DNA from: Desulfovibrio sp. Dsv1
GTDB lineage: Bacteria > Desulfobacterota > Desulfovibrionia > Desulfovibrionales > Desulfovibrionaceae
Assembly: GCA_000403945.1 (NCBI GenBank)
Contig: APFI01000197.1
Span: 1-37,987, forward strand
DNA: 37,987 nucleotides
Direction: 5' to 3'
Part shown: positions 21,701-30,678 of the stretch, piece by piece
How the letters are laid out: every line of letters starts with the position of its first letter
Position numbering within the stretch: the stretch's first letter is position 1
Made by a program: the position numbers and the translations under genes
The notes under the pieces: generated by a model
What the model saw: only the letters and a program-made list of their open reading frames with translations
The model's database searches: none
What the model was told of the DNA's origin: nothing

Positions 21701-24700
21701 TTTCGCCGTGGCCTCGCCTTCTGAAGTCATGGAGAAATCAAAATATACCGGCGTGGAAATGGACAAGTCCACGGCCCGTATTGCCCGCCATCTGTTGCCG
21801 GAATCCAACATTCTTAACGCGGATTTCGTCAAACAAAAGCTTCCGGACAACTTTTTTGATCTGGCTATCGGCAATCCGCCGTTCTCGGCCACCAAGATTC
21901 TGGACGACCCCGCCTACAAGAAATACCGCTTCCTGCTGCACGATTACTTTTTTGCCAAGTCGCTGGACAAGGTGCGTCCCGGCGGCCTGCTGGTGTTCGT
22001 GACCAGCAAGGGCACCATGGACAAGGCAGACGACAAGGCCCGTAACTTCATGGCCGAGCGGGCTGATTTGCTGGGCGCCGTCCGTCTGCCGCAAACCGCC
22101 TTCAAACAGAATGCCGGAACCGAAGTGGTGACGGACGTGCTTTTTCTGCGCAAGCGCCAGCCGGGCGAGGCCGCTGGAGGGGAATCCTGGCTGGGACGGG
22201 CCGAAGTGAAGACGCCGGAAGGCCCGGCCCTGGTCAATGAATACTTTGCCCGCCATCCGGAAATGGTGTTGGGAGAGCACAGCCTCCAGGGCAGTATGCG
22301 CAGCGCCAATGAATATACTGTTCTGCCGCGCGGCACGGACATTGACGCCCAATTTGCGGAAGCCGTGACCCATCTCCCGGAAAACGTCTATTCTCCGGAC
22401 GTGCGCAGCTCCGCCGACTCCATACGCCAACAGGCGGCTGAACGGGATTTCAATCCCAAGCACACCAAGGAAGGCGCTCTGTACGTCGATGACAAAGGCT
22501 TTCTCCGGCGTCTCGACAACGGCTCGGGAGTGGACATCGGCACTGTGGCAAAACTGAGTGACGCCGACAGGGAATGGCTCAAGGGCTATGTGGAATTGCG
22601 CGACGCCCTGAAGCATGCGCAGTATGACCAGCTTCAGGATGGGGATTGGGAAGCTTCCCTGAAGAAGCTGAATCAACTTTATGGCGCCTTTGTCAAAAAG
22701 CACGGACTTATCAACGAGTTCAAAGAATACGAGCGGACGTCGAAAAACAAGAATGGCGAGGAAGTCACCACCAGCTACCGCCGATACAAACGGAAAAGGC
22801 TTTTTGATCTTGATGTAGAAGCGCCCCTGATCGAACAGCTTGAAAAGGTCACGGACGACGGCCGCATTGTCAAAGCGGAATTTCTCAAAGGCCGCACCAT
22901 CAAACGACCGGTCACGCCGCAGATCAAGAACATCAACGACGCGCTCATGGTGAGTCTGGACCAGCGCGGCACGCTGGATCTGGACCATGTGGCCGACCTG
23001 GCGGGCAAAGATCGGGATGCCGTTATAAGGGAGCTTGGAGACGCCGTTTATGAAGTGCCCGGCGCGGATTGGCAGATGGCCGACGAATACCTGTCCGGCG
23101 ACGTGGTGACCAAGCTCGAGGAGGCAGAAGCGGCCGCCGCCAGCGACGAGCGATACCGGCGCAATGTCGAGGCCCTGCGCAAAGTCCAGCCCAAGCCGCT
23201 GGAAGCGAAAAACATCAGCGTGGGGCTTGGCGCGCCCTGGATTCCCACAGAGCATCTGGACGCTTTCGTCAGGGAAATCTTGGGGCTGGATATTCACATC
23301 CGGTACAACAAGGATTCCGGCACGTTTTCCGTGCCCGATGCGAACCGGCGTTCCGCCCGTTCCGGCACTTCGGAATGGGGCACGCCGGATCGCTCCCCGC
23401 AGGAAATCCTTTCCGCCGTTCTGAACAACCAGAGCATCACGATTCGGGTCAAGGACGCGCAGGGCAGGACGCGCACTGACGATACCGCCACCACCGAAGC
23501 CAATGAAAAAGCCGACAAGATGCGCAAGGCTTTCGAATCGTGGGTATGGCAGGATGCCAAGCGCACTGGCGAACTAGTGAAAATCTATAACCGCACCTTC
23601 AACAATATCGCCCCACGCCGCTTTGACGGCTCGCACCTAAGCCTTCCCGGCCTTTCCCTGCGTTATAAGCTGTATGATCACCAGAAACGGGCCATCTGGC
23701 GCATCATCCAGACCGGCAACGTCTACCTGGCCCACGCCGTGGGCGCAGGGAAAACCCTGGAAATGATCGTCTCCGGCATGGAGCAGCGCCGCCTGGGTCT
23801 GATTCAGCGGCCCATGTACGTGGTGCCGAACCATATGCTCCGGCAGTTCTCGTCGGAGTTTCAGGACGCCTACCCTCTGGCCAGGATCATGGTGGCGGAC
23901 GAGGAAAATTTCACCGGCGACAACCGCCGCCGTTTTGTGGCCCAGGCCGCCTTGAACGCGCCTGACGCCATTGTCATCACCCATTCCGCGTTCAGGCGCA
24001 TCGGCACTCGGCCGGAAACCGTCGAAGCCGCGACCAAGGATTTCATCGCCCAGCTTGAAGAGGCCATTGAGGACAGTGAGGATCGCATTTCCAGATCCCG
24101 GCTGGAACAGCGCCTGGAACAGGCCAAGCGCCGCACGGAGGCGCGGTTTTCCAAGTCCAAGGATCAGGCGGTCTTTTTCGAGGATATGGGGGTCGATTTT
24201 CTCTACGTGGATGAAGCGCATGGTTTCCGCAAGCTGGATTTCGTGACCAACCGGGACCGGGTAAAGGGCATCGACCCCACCGGATCGGAGATGGCCCTCG
24301 ATCTGTATTCCAAGCTGGAATGGCTGCGCCGGGAGCACCCCGGCCGCAGTCACGTCCTGGCCTCGGGCACGCCGGTCACCAACACCATGGCCGAACTGTA
24401 CACGGTCATGCGTTACATGGACACGGAAGGCTTGGAACGGGACGGCCTATCCTCCTTTGACGCCTGGGCCACGATGTTCGGACGGGTGAAAGCGGATTTG
24501 GAGCAGAACGCCTCCGGCGCCTATGAAACCGTGGAACGCTTCGCCAAGTTCGTCAATGTGCCCGAGCTCATGAAGCGTGTCCGGGGTTTCATGGACGTGC
24601 TCACCATGTCGCAGTTGGGCGATCTGGTGAAGCGCCCCGATTTGAAGACGGGGCAGCCGATCAACGTGGTGGCGCAGGCTTCTCCCGCCGTGCTTGACTA

Positions 24701-27700
24701 TCTGAAAAACGTCCTGGCCCCGCGCATCCAACAAAGCAAGAAATGGCGGCCGAGCGCGCAGGAAAAAGGCAACCCCGATCCCATTGTCAAAATCATCACG
24801 GACGGACGGCTGGCCGCTCTCGATTTGCGTTTTGTGTCCGACCTGGCGGAGGACGATCCGCATTCCAAGCTCAACATGATGATCGATGACATCATCAAAA
24901 CGCATCACGCCCTGGCCGACCAGGTGTACACGGACCCGGAAAGCGGCACACCCGACCCGGTGAAGGGCGGCACGCAGATTGTATTCTCCTCTGTGGGTTT
25001 TGGGGAACAGGTGGCTGCACGGCGCGGGTTCGACCTGCGCGGCTTCATGATGCGGCGATTCAAGGAAGGAGGCATTCCTGCCTCGCAGGTGGCGTGGATG
25101 GGCGATTACAAGACCCATGCCAAGAAAGAGGCCATGTTCAAGGACATGCGGGCCGGGAAAGTCCGTGTGCTCATTGGTTCTCCGCAGAACATGGGAACCG
25201 GCGTAAATGTTCAGAAACGGCTGGCCAAGCTGCACTATCTCTCCCCGCCGTGGTTTCCGGCGGACGTGGAACAGCCGCACGGCCGCATTCTGCGCCAGGG
25301 GAACCAGAACCCCGAGGTGGAAATCAACTGGTATGCCACCAAGGGCACCTATGACTCGACCATGTGGGGCATGGTGGCGCGCAAGGCGCGGTTTATCGAG
25401 CAGGCGTTTACCGGCGACGACTCGGTACGGACCCTGGAAGATATTTCCGAATCATCGCAGTATGAAATGGCTGCGGCCCTGGCCGCCGGAGATGAACGGG
25501 CTATTCAGCTTGCCGGACTCAATTCGGATATTGAGCGATTGAGCCGCCTGGATCGGGCGCATACCGATGAACAAATGCGGTTCAGAAGTCGGCGGCGGGA
25601 TATTGAGCATGCCTTGGAACGCGAAGCCCAGGAGCGGACGAAACTCCAGACCGCCTTGGAAACGCTGGATGGCGAGAATGTCAGTGCCGACAACTTTCGA
25701 TTGGTAATCGGGAAGGCGGCATACACAAAACAGAAAGAAGCGGGAGAGGCCCTGCTTGCGGCAGCGGAGCGGGCGCTTGCCAGCTGGACGCCCCAGGGCG
25801 CCAAGGCGCGGGAATCCATTGGCATTGGGTCCGCGCAGGGGAAATGCCCGCTGATTCTGCATATGGATGTCGGAGAAACAGGCGGCCGAATAGGTAAACG
25901 GCTTCGCTCACTGGAAGTGAAGATCGGCAGGCTCAGTCTGGAAGTGCAGGATTTCATTCGTGACGAAGCCAGCGCCCAGGGCATTGCCACGCGGCTTGTG
26001 AACCGGCTCAACGGCGTTGAGCGCGGCATCCGCGAGTCAAAGGCGCGGGAAAGCGAGTTGCGCCGGGAGCAGGAATCGCTGCAACGGCGCATCGGCGCCC
26101 CCTTCCCTCAGGAAGAGGAACTGAACGAAAAAATTGCAGAAGCAGCCAGGATTCAGGCCGAATTGGAAGAAGAGGGGAAAAAGCAGGCCGAAACCGAGCA
26201 GCAGACAGAAGAAGGGGAAGATGAAGGAGGCATGGCCTCTCTCGCCACGGGCGAATATCTTCCGCCGCGCCGGAATACCCGGCTGGGCCTGCGCCACGCT
26301 GCGGCGCAACGTGTGGCCGACGCATTGGGAAAGACGGCTAAAAACGCCGCGCCGGTGCATGTGGTGCAGCGTTTTGACGATCTGCCGGCCAACATCAGAA
26401 AAAAACACGCCGGGAATGCCGCTGCCCTGGAAGGGGTATACGATCCGGCCACGGGCACGGTGTGGCTGGTGGCCGACAATTTGAGCGATACCGGGCGCGT
26501 GGCGGAAGTCTGGGCGCATGAGCAGATTGTACATCATGGTCTGCGCGGCATGCTTTCCAATACGGAGCGGCGGACGGTGCTGAATCAGCTTTGGCTCAGC
26601 TTGGGAGGCATGGGCAATGCCTCCATCAGCGAGGTCGCCAAGCGTTACGGATTGAATCCGCGTTCCGACAGCAAAGCCAGGCTTACGGTCATGGAGGAAG
26701 TGCTTGCCAATCTGGCCGAGAAACGGCAGGCGGGCAGCCTGGACGCCACAGGGCAGGGGGCATGGCGCAAGATTGTCAACGCCATTCTCCGTGCATGGAA
26801 CAGGCTGGTGCAGGCTGTTTCCGGACGCAGCGCGCGCATGGGCTATGGGAATGTGGATGCGCTTCTTGCCGACCTCGGCCGCCATGTGATGGAAGGCGTC
26901 CCCGCCGTGAAGGGAAGGCGCACCGGAGAAAAGGCGGCCTTCGCATCGGTGGGCGAAGACCGGGCGTCCGCCAGCCGCGCGGCCTGGGAACAGGTGAGGA
27001 AGGATATGGAGGCCTGGGGAAGGCAGCTTGACGACTTTGCCGCCGGACGCGGGAACAAGATCAGGAGACTTACAGTCGGGACCACCCCGGACGTCTTGCA
27101 GCGTCTGGGCGCCAAGCCTTTGCCGATAGAAATGGCGAGGCGCAATTTGGCAAAGGTGCTGACGAAACACGAGGTGCCGCTTGATACGCTTCGCGATCTG
27201 CCGAAGCATCTGGCGGACCCGCTCATGGTGTTCAAGTCCGCCACCATGGCCAATGCGTATGTCATGCTGACCGAAATGGAGCGGAATGGGGAGAACCTTG
27301 TCGCGGCCATCCATTTTGACGTGGAGACGGGCCGTGCCCGCATCAACGATATCGCCAGCGTTCACGACCGCAGCACGACGCGCGACACAGGGGAAAAAGT
27401 CCCAGGCTGGGTGTGGATCAAAAACCAGATAGCGGCGGGAAACCTGCGCTACTATGATAAAACACGTAGCTCCCGCTGGTTCAGAGAACGAGCTGGGCTG
27501 CAATTGCCCAGTGTGGTGAACCGCGAGAGCTATCGTGGGGTCAAAATACTCACGGAAAAGGACGTTGTCAAGCCTGTCGCGCCCCAGGAGACCGGGGAAA
27601 CCGACTCCCCGCTGGCCTCGCTTGGCAAGGCTGAACGAGCGCCGCGCGACTACGCCGAAAGCATCGCTTCCGGCATCCGCAAGCTTCGCAAGATCATGGG

Positions 27701-30407
27701 CCGGGGCGTGAGCGAGGACGTGGAGGAAATCCTTTCCAATCCGGAACTGGGCAGGCTCATCCCAAAAAATGACCTTGGCCTGTGCGAGCGCGTGTTCAAG
27801 CTGCCTCACTGGATTGCCAGGGACCATCCCGGATTCGGCAAGGTCTATGACCGGCAGCTGCGCCGGGATGAAGAGCGGGCGACGGCCAACAAAAAGGCCC
27901 TCGAAAAGGTTCCCCTGCTTTTCGACCCGGACGCCGGAAAACGGCTCAACCAAAAAGAACTGGAACAGCTCGGGGAGATGATCTGGAAGTGGGACGGGAA
28001 GGAAATCGGCCCGCTACACGGCATTGAAAAGTTCCTGGTCAGGGGGAAGACGCTCAACGGGCGCGACGAGCTGGAAATGAATCCACGCTATGTGGAAAAA
28101 TTCAGGGAATGGCTGGAGAAGCGGCCGGAACCCGCCCGCGTGAAGGAAGCTTTCCTTCAGGTCCGCCGGGCGCTTGATGACGCCTTTCTTCTGGCTTACG
28201 GCAAAATGGCGGCAATGGGCGACCTCGCGGACACGGACCTTGAGATGTACCGCACGGACTTCGGCAACATCCACAACTACTTCCCGCACCAGCGCAAGGG
28301 CGGGTATTTCGTGGTGGCCACCGAAGGCGCGGGCGTGGTGGGCGACCCGAAAAGGACAGTCTTCCGCAAGCACTTTGACGTGCCGCCGGGTTCAACCGTG
28401 CGGGAAGAATGGGCCAGGATAGTGGCGGCGAACCGGGATGCTTTTCCCGGAGCCCGCTGGGAACAGCCGCGCGAGGCGGAGAAGCTCCCGGATGACATTC
28501 TTGGCGCGCCAATCGACCCCCAGGCGATGGAACAGATCATCACGGCGGCGGCCGCGAGACTCGGCGACAACGAACTGGCGGAACAGGTCCGGACGACCAT
28601 GCTTTCCGGGATATCGGATATTCTCAAGACGCGCGGCTTCGGCGCTCACGGCATCAAGCGCCAGGGCATTCCCGGCTTTGACACCGATGATATCAAGGGA
28701 GCGCTGCACAGCTATATCACCGGGCTCAACGGCTGGCTGACAAAGATGGAAGCGGCCTCGGACTTCGCCGCCGCCCTTGGCAAGATTGACGCGCGAAAAA
28801 CGCCGCGACTCTGGGAATACGCTTCGCGGTATGTCAGGGACATGCTGCGCAACAAAGACCAGATTGACCGCATCGCGGGCAATATCAAGGCCGTGGCCTT
28901 CGCCTGGTACCTTGGGGCCAACATCAAGACCGCCGCTGTCAACGCCACGCAGAACCTCATTATCGGCGTGCCGCGCCTGCAAATGTACGTCACCGGGGGC
29001 GGGGCAAGGTGGGTCAAGGGCGCGATGGACAGCCTTGGACTGAAGTATTCGGGAACCGGCGTTCGCGGCGGCCGCGATCTCACCCCGGATGAGAAGAACA
29101 TGCTCCAGGATCTGTACGGGAACGGCATCATCACGGACGCCTACATGGAGGAGATTCGCGGACAGTTGAGCGCTTCGCCCGGGCTGAAGATGTGGGACCG
29201 CCTTGTGCGCGTCCTTGGCAAGCCCATGAGCGTGATCGAGCATCTCAACCGCGCCTCCCTTGCGCTGGCGGCCTACCGCGCGGCCCGGGCGGGAGCCTTC
29301 CGGCCCGGCGTCCTGGATGAGCTGGGACTGAAAGCCGGCGAAAAGATGGACCATGAGCGGGCCCGCGATTTCGCGGCGCGGTTGGTGAGGGACAGCCACT
29401 ACGAGTACGGCAAGGGCAATTATCCGGAAGCCCTTCGCGGCGGCGCGGCCGGGCGCATGGCGTCGCCCGTGTTCACCTTCCGGAGCTTCGGGGCCAACAC
29501 GCTGAACCTCTGGTGGCGGGCGCTGAGCAAAGAGGGCCGGGCGGGGCGCGTCTTTGTGGCCAAGAGCCTCGGGGCGACCATAGCCCTTGGCGGCCTGACG
29601 GCTTTTCCGTTCTACGCCACAATGGCGGCCCTGTGCGCGGCGGCCAGCGGGGATGATGAGGACTGGACGACCAAAATCCGGAAAGCCCTGCCGGAAAGCG
29701 ACCTCATGCGCGATGTGGTCTGCTACGGCCTTCCGTCCATTATCGGGGTGAGCCTTGGCGGCTCGCTTCGCATGGAAACGCCGTTCACGAGCGGGCTTGA
29801 ACGGGGAACGACATTCCGGGAGGTCATGACGGAAAGCATTGGGGACATGATTGGCATCCCGTATGACATGGTTGTCAACAAGCCGTCAAAGGCCCTGGAG
29901 GCCCGGAAGCATGGCGACGGATACAAAATGGTCGAAGCGCTGGTCCCGACATTCGTCGCCAACGCGATGCAGGCCTACCGCCTCGCCACGGAAGGCCAGA
30001 CAGCCATGACGGGGCGGCCGATCAACAGTCCGGGGCGGCCCGGCTCCCGCAAGCTGACCGACGGGGAAGCGATAGGCAAGGCGCTGGGCTTCCAGCCCGT
30101 GAGCGGCGCCAAAAGCCACGCCGCCTACATGGCGGGCAAGCGGCAGGACGCTGTGCGATCCGACAAGATAAACGAGTTGGCCGTGCTGGCGCTCAAATCC
30201 ATCGACACGGGCACTCCGGACGGGCGGATAGCCATGATGAAGGCGCTTCGGGCCTGGAACAGGGAAATGGAGAAGGCGGGCAAGTCGCATATGCTCATCC
30301 AGCCCAAGGACGTGTCGCGCCGGGTGAGAGCCCGCAGGCGCGAGAACCGGCCGTCGCCGAGACAGCTCCAGAAAGGGGCCGCGCAACTGGCGACGTGGGG
30401 AGTGTAA
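18798..30407 (+). CDS. giant polyvalent virion protein: adenine methyltransferase, SNF2-type helicase, zincin motif, MuF-C-like domain, membrane-associated C-terminus
   Basis: A 3,869-residue protein; ATG 18798 has AAGGA six bases upstream (ATG 18792 has none). In order: Gly/Ala-zipper helices (about 135-172); Pro/Ala/Gln-rich linker (500-710); overprinted linker (715-827); N6-adenine methyltransferase with ILEPGMGTG (about 958-966) and NPPF (about 1026-1029); SNF2-like helicase with Walker A VGAGKT (about 1648-1653), DEAH (about 1805-1808) and motif VI QPHGRILRQG (about 2160-2169); coiled coil (about 2235-2475); HEQIVH zincin motif (2574-2579); a MuF-C/barnase-like region (about 2755-2920, LADPLMVFKSATMANAYVML); and a C-terminus with the conserved YEYGKGN and VFTFRSFGANTLNLW segments and a TM pair near 3583-3618. 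DarB-type polyvalent proteins are carried in virions and act on DNA on entry, for example against restriction. Which domains are active here is inferred. Confidence 0.9.
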   Translation: MLNLQEFRIRYPQYNDMSDYELSTALHRSRYADMPYEQFAAIFGDSQSQPREEPGFLSKLGNSAMAIGEGLAMLPGGVVDTVRDVWRGGDIDVNDADALRERQEREREQAEYARKYQGKTFEGIPDAMMSIPYSLTTMGASLGAGAAGAVAGPVGAGAAGMAASGAVAYRATKEDFMRRMLDQTRQVLGRMPSQEEWDRVAEEFDGEATRHGLWEAGPEALSNLFMAKLLGPLGKGLFRGSVGQGIKRVGGLYGEEFATETATQMGQGYEEERAGLREKAPGFLEALGEIAPATFWQTTLMAGGKKGADMLARRFRKSKAAVEANAGADPDASSSAAQSGEFEELSSPFWNPDEPRMDEDVWNREAAARGWNHLRTDPQTSTTSPGASASRMSTAMDQGENVDLLQADAAPFPDASSFTMDAMLRPTVMPARPASNAFLSDAEHADSENFVRKFEEQERLEGDKAMSLYGPMSRMRESYPVSGGVLSRIGQQAMPLAVTTANPTAAAPVPTQTQITNTQTAPRADTMAQAEILGMPAPNPLAPGAQSGESRVQQTPIAPSNTQSLAPAMGPQSAIRETLVPPAASMPSFANTQYAGAQAESTRAITTAAPQARPRESRADLLKQLPPESQDEARRLTNAQLQERVRAERNPARVNEDGQTEDKPTVPASQAEPKKKRARENPANGASKAEKGMVKSDAQAVENKRDAAENKELSHAPTDAQGSGVDDSGSHEEHGSEDVSRADGKREAGRSGTDAGGRSGGSVGRTVLGSSDKISQRTAGRHHPGDADADHGLQQRLERGAADGDRVRRGTADRGSRRGRGSVSGLNYNAPVGALARTGSWKETAARNLDIIELSKRLDAEKRAATPEEQALLAQYVGWGPADIRNRLFPSTNSSRREINPYAVSPDWRPLAERAAEMLSPEEVATAFQSTQYAHYTSEPMIRAIWSGLQRLGFKGGNILEPGMGTGLFAVASPSEVMEKSKYTGVEMDKSTARIARHLLPESNILNADFVKQKLPDNFFDLAIGNPPFSATKILDDPAYKKYRFLLHDYFFAKSLDKVRPGGLLVFVTSKGTMDKADDKARNFMAERADLLGAVRLPQTAFKQNAGTEVVTDVLFLRKRQPGEAAGGESWLGRAEVKTPEGPALVNEYFARHPEMVLGEHSLQGSMRSANEYTVLPRGTDIDAQFAEAVTHLPENVYSPDVRSSADSIRQQAAERDFNPKHTKEGALYVDDKGFLRRLDNGSGVDIGTVAKLSDADREWLKGYVELRDALKHAQYDQLQDGDWEASLKKLNQLYGAFVKKHGLINEFKEYERTSKNKNGEEVTTSYRRYKRKRLFDLDVEAPLIEQLEKVTDDGRIVKAEFLKGRTIKRPVTPQIKNINDALMVSLDQRGTLDLDHVADLAGKDRDAVIRELGDAVYEVPGADWQMADEYLSGDVVTKLEEAEAAAASDERYRRNVEALRKVQPKPLEAKNISVGLGAPWIPTEHLDAFVREILGLDIHIRYNKDSGTFSVPDANRRSARSGTSEWGTPDRSPQEILSAVLNNQSITIRVKDAQGRTRTDDTATTEANEKADKMRKAFESWVWQDAKRTGELVKIYNRTFNNIAPRRFDGSHLSLPGLSLRYKLYDHQKRAIWRIIQTGNVYLAHAVGAGKTLEMIVSGMEQRRLGLIQRPMYVVPNHMLRQFSSEFQDAYPLARIMVADEENFTGDNRRRFVAQAALNAPDAIVITHSAFRRIGTRPETVEAATKDFIAQLEEAIEDSEDRISRSRLEQRLEQAKRRTEARFSKSKDQAVFFEDMGVDFLYVDEAHGFRKLDFVTNRDRVKGIDPTGSEMALDLYSKLEWLRREHPGRSHVLASGTPVTNTMAELYTVMRYMDTEGLERDGLSSFDAWATMFGRVKADLEQNASGAYETVERFAKFVNVPELMKRVRGFMDVLTMSQLGDLVKRPDLKTGQPINVVAQASPAVLDYLKNVLAPRIQQSKKWRPSAQEKGNPDPIVKIITDGRLAALDLRFVSDLAEDDPHSKLNMMIDDIIKTHHALADQVYTDPESGTPDPVKGGTQIVFSSVGFGEQVAARRGFDLRGFMMRRFKEGGIPASQVAWMGDYKTHAKKEAMFKDMRAGKVRVLIGSPQNMGTGVNVQKRLAKLHYLSPPWFPADVEQPHGRILRQGNQNPEVEINWYATKGTYDSTMWGMVARKARFIEQAFTGDDSVRTLEDISESSQYEMAAALAAGDERAIQLAGLNSDIERLSRLDRAHTDEQMRFRSRRRDIEHALEREAQERTKLQTALETLDGENVSADNFRLVIGKAAYTKQKEAGEALLAAAERALASWTPQGAKARESIGIGSAQGKCPLILHMDVGETGGRIGKRLRSLEVKIGRLSLEVQDFIRDEASAQGIATRLVNRLNGVERGIRESKARESELRREQESLQRRIGAPFPQEEELNEKIAEAARIQAELEEEGKKQAETEQQTEEGEDEGGMASLATGEYLPPRRNTRLGLRHAAAQRVADALGKTAKNAAPVHVVQRFDDLPANIRKKHAGNAAALEGVYDPATGTVWLVADNLSDTGRVAEVWAHEQIVHHGLRGMLSNTERRTVLNQLWLSLGGMGNASISEVAKRYGLNPRSDSKARLTVMEEVLANLAEKRQAGSLDATGQGAWRKIVNAILRAWNRLVQAVSGRSARMGYGNVDALLADLGRHVMEGVPAVKGRRTGEKAAFASVGEDRASASRAAWEQVRKDMEAWGRQLDDFAAGRGNKIRRLTVGTTPDVLQRLGAKPLPIEMARRNLAKVLTKHEVPLDTLRDLPKHLADPLMVFKSATMANAYVMLTEMERNGENLVAAIHFDVETGRARINDIASVHDRSTTRDTGEKVPGWVWIKNQIAAGNLRYYDKTRSSRWFRERAGLQLPSVVNRESYRGVKILTEKDVVKPVAPQETGETDSPLASLGKAERAPRDYAESIASGIRKLRKIMGRGVSEDVEEILSNPELGRLIPKNDLGLCERVFKLPHWIARDHPGFGKVYDRQLRRDEERATANKKALEKVPLLFDPDAGKRLNQKELEQLGEMIWKWDGKEIGPLHGIEKFLVRGKTLNGRDELEMNPRYVEKFREWLEKRPEPARVKEAFLQVRRALDDAFLLAYGKMAAMGDLADTDLEMYRTDFGNIHNYFPHQRKGGYFVVATEGAGVVGDPKRTVFRKHFDVPPGSTVREEWARIVAANRDAFPGARWEQPREAEKLPDDILGAPIDPQAMEQIITAAAARLGDNELAEQVRTTMLSGISDILKTRGFGAHGIKRQGIPGFDTDDIKGALHSYITGLNGWLTKMEAASDFAAALGKIDARKTPRLWEYASRYVRDMLRNKDQIDRIAGNIKAVAFAWYLGANIKTAAVNATQNLIIGVPRLQMYVTGGGARWVKGAMDSLGLKYSGTGVRGGRDLTPDEKNMLQDLYGNGIITDAYMEEIRGQLSASPGLKMWDRLVRVLGKPMSVIEHLNRASLALAAYRAARAGAFRPGVLDELGLKAGEKMDHERARDFAARLVRDSHYEYGKGNYPEALRGGAAGRMASPVFTFRSFGANTLNLWWRALSKEGRAGRVFVAKSLGATIALGGLTAFPFYATMAALCAAASGDDEDWTTKIRKALPESDLMRDVVCYGLPSIIGVSLGGSLRMETPFTSGLERGTTFREVMTESIGDMIGIPYDMVVNKPSKALEARKHGDGYKMVEALVPTFVANAMQAYRLATEGQTAMTGRPINSPGRPGSRKLTDGEAIGKALGFQPVSGAKSHAAYMAGKRQDAVRSDKINELAVLALKSIDTGTPDGRIAMMKALRAWNREMEKAGKSHMLIQPKDVSRRVRARRRENRPSPRQLQKGAAQLATWGV
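20941..21276 (+). CDS. gene nested inside the giant gene in another frame
   Basis: A 111-residue acidic helical protein starting MPRLTRKDLEWTIREAMKNM. It has an excellent ribosome site, AAGGAG seven bases before its ATG, inside the giant gene. Its codons have the GC-rich third positions expected of a real gene here. The giant frame over the same DNA reads as Gly/Ser/Arg/Asp/His low-complexity sequence, as expected when a reading frame passes over another gene. The protein continues with KLEEVVQTRADEVEEVWEEL and ends in an acidic tail (GDQGEDEDPYPA). No family recognised. The likely history is fusion of two genes across an intact small one, leaving it nested. No start codon follows it, so the giant frame is probably continuous. 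Confidence 0.75.
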   Translation: MPRLTRKDLEWTIREAMKNMAPKMYRELTESGKLEEVVQTRADEVEEVWEELSSEALTKFHREQPDDIILGTQMLTMAYNNAWNEALQTGIEFDEEPPTGDQGEDEDPYPA

Positions 30408-30559
30408 GTTTAATCCCTTCGCAAAGCTAGTGGTGAGAGCTAACAGAGTGCTAACCTGCCGCGTCAGCGAAAGTTTTTTCCGGCAAGATTCGCAAATTTC
30501 AATTTCAACGTATGTATCTAAAAAAGCATGTCTTCTGCATTTTCCAATAGACTGTTTTT
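30408..30559. other. phage side of attR, non-coding, with GCTAAC repeats
   Basis: 152 bp between the giant gene and the attachment site with no gene. GCTAAC occurs twice 11 bp apart (30439 and 30450, within gagagctaac and agagtgctaac). Paired short repeats beside an attachment core are candidates for integrase arm sites, but no integrase is in the window to compare. Confidence 0.4.
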
Positions 30560-30607
30560 GCGTTCGGGACGCTGAGGCCGCGCGTTCAAATCGCGCCATC
30601 CCGACCA
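30560..30607 (+). other. attR core: 3' part of a tRNA-Pro(CGG) gene
   Basis: The sequence folds as the 3' portion of a tRNA. It has an anticodon loop TTCGGGA (30563-30569, anticodon CGG), the 3' half of the anticodon stem, variable loop AGGCC and T-arm GCGCG/TTCAAAT/CGCGC (30580-30596). The acceptor strand CATCCCG, discriminator A and encoded CCA follow (30605-30607). CATCCCG-A-CCA is the usual end of bacterial tRNA-Pro. The 5' half is absent: upstream sequence does not complete the anticodon stem beyond GCG. This is what remains when a phage integrates at a tRNA anticodon loop and restores the intact gene at the other end. The intact copy should lie left of the window. Confidence 0.85.
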
Positions 30608-30616
30608 GGAAATTCA

Positions 30617-30646
30617 GGGCTTGCGCAACTTGCGCAAGCCCTTTTT
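30617..30646 (+). terminator. rho-independent terminator after the tRNA-Pro fragment
   Basis: GGGCTTGCGCAA (30617-30628), one base, TTGCGCAAGCCC (30630-30641), then five T. The twelve-base arms are perfect inverses. It would end the host tRNA transcript and may also stop transcription arriving from plsC on the other strand. Confidence 0.85.
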
Positions 30647-30678
30647 CGTTACGGCCTTCAACACTTTCGACGCACGTC

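Noticed and set aside
26591..27031. 146-codon plus-strand frame inside the giant gene, like the nested gene at 20941
   Set aside because: No ribosome site, Gly/Arg/Gln/Cys-rich shadow composition, while the giant frame here is normal and includes conserved-looking domains.
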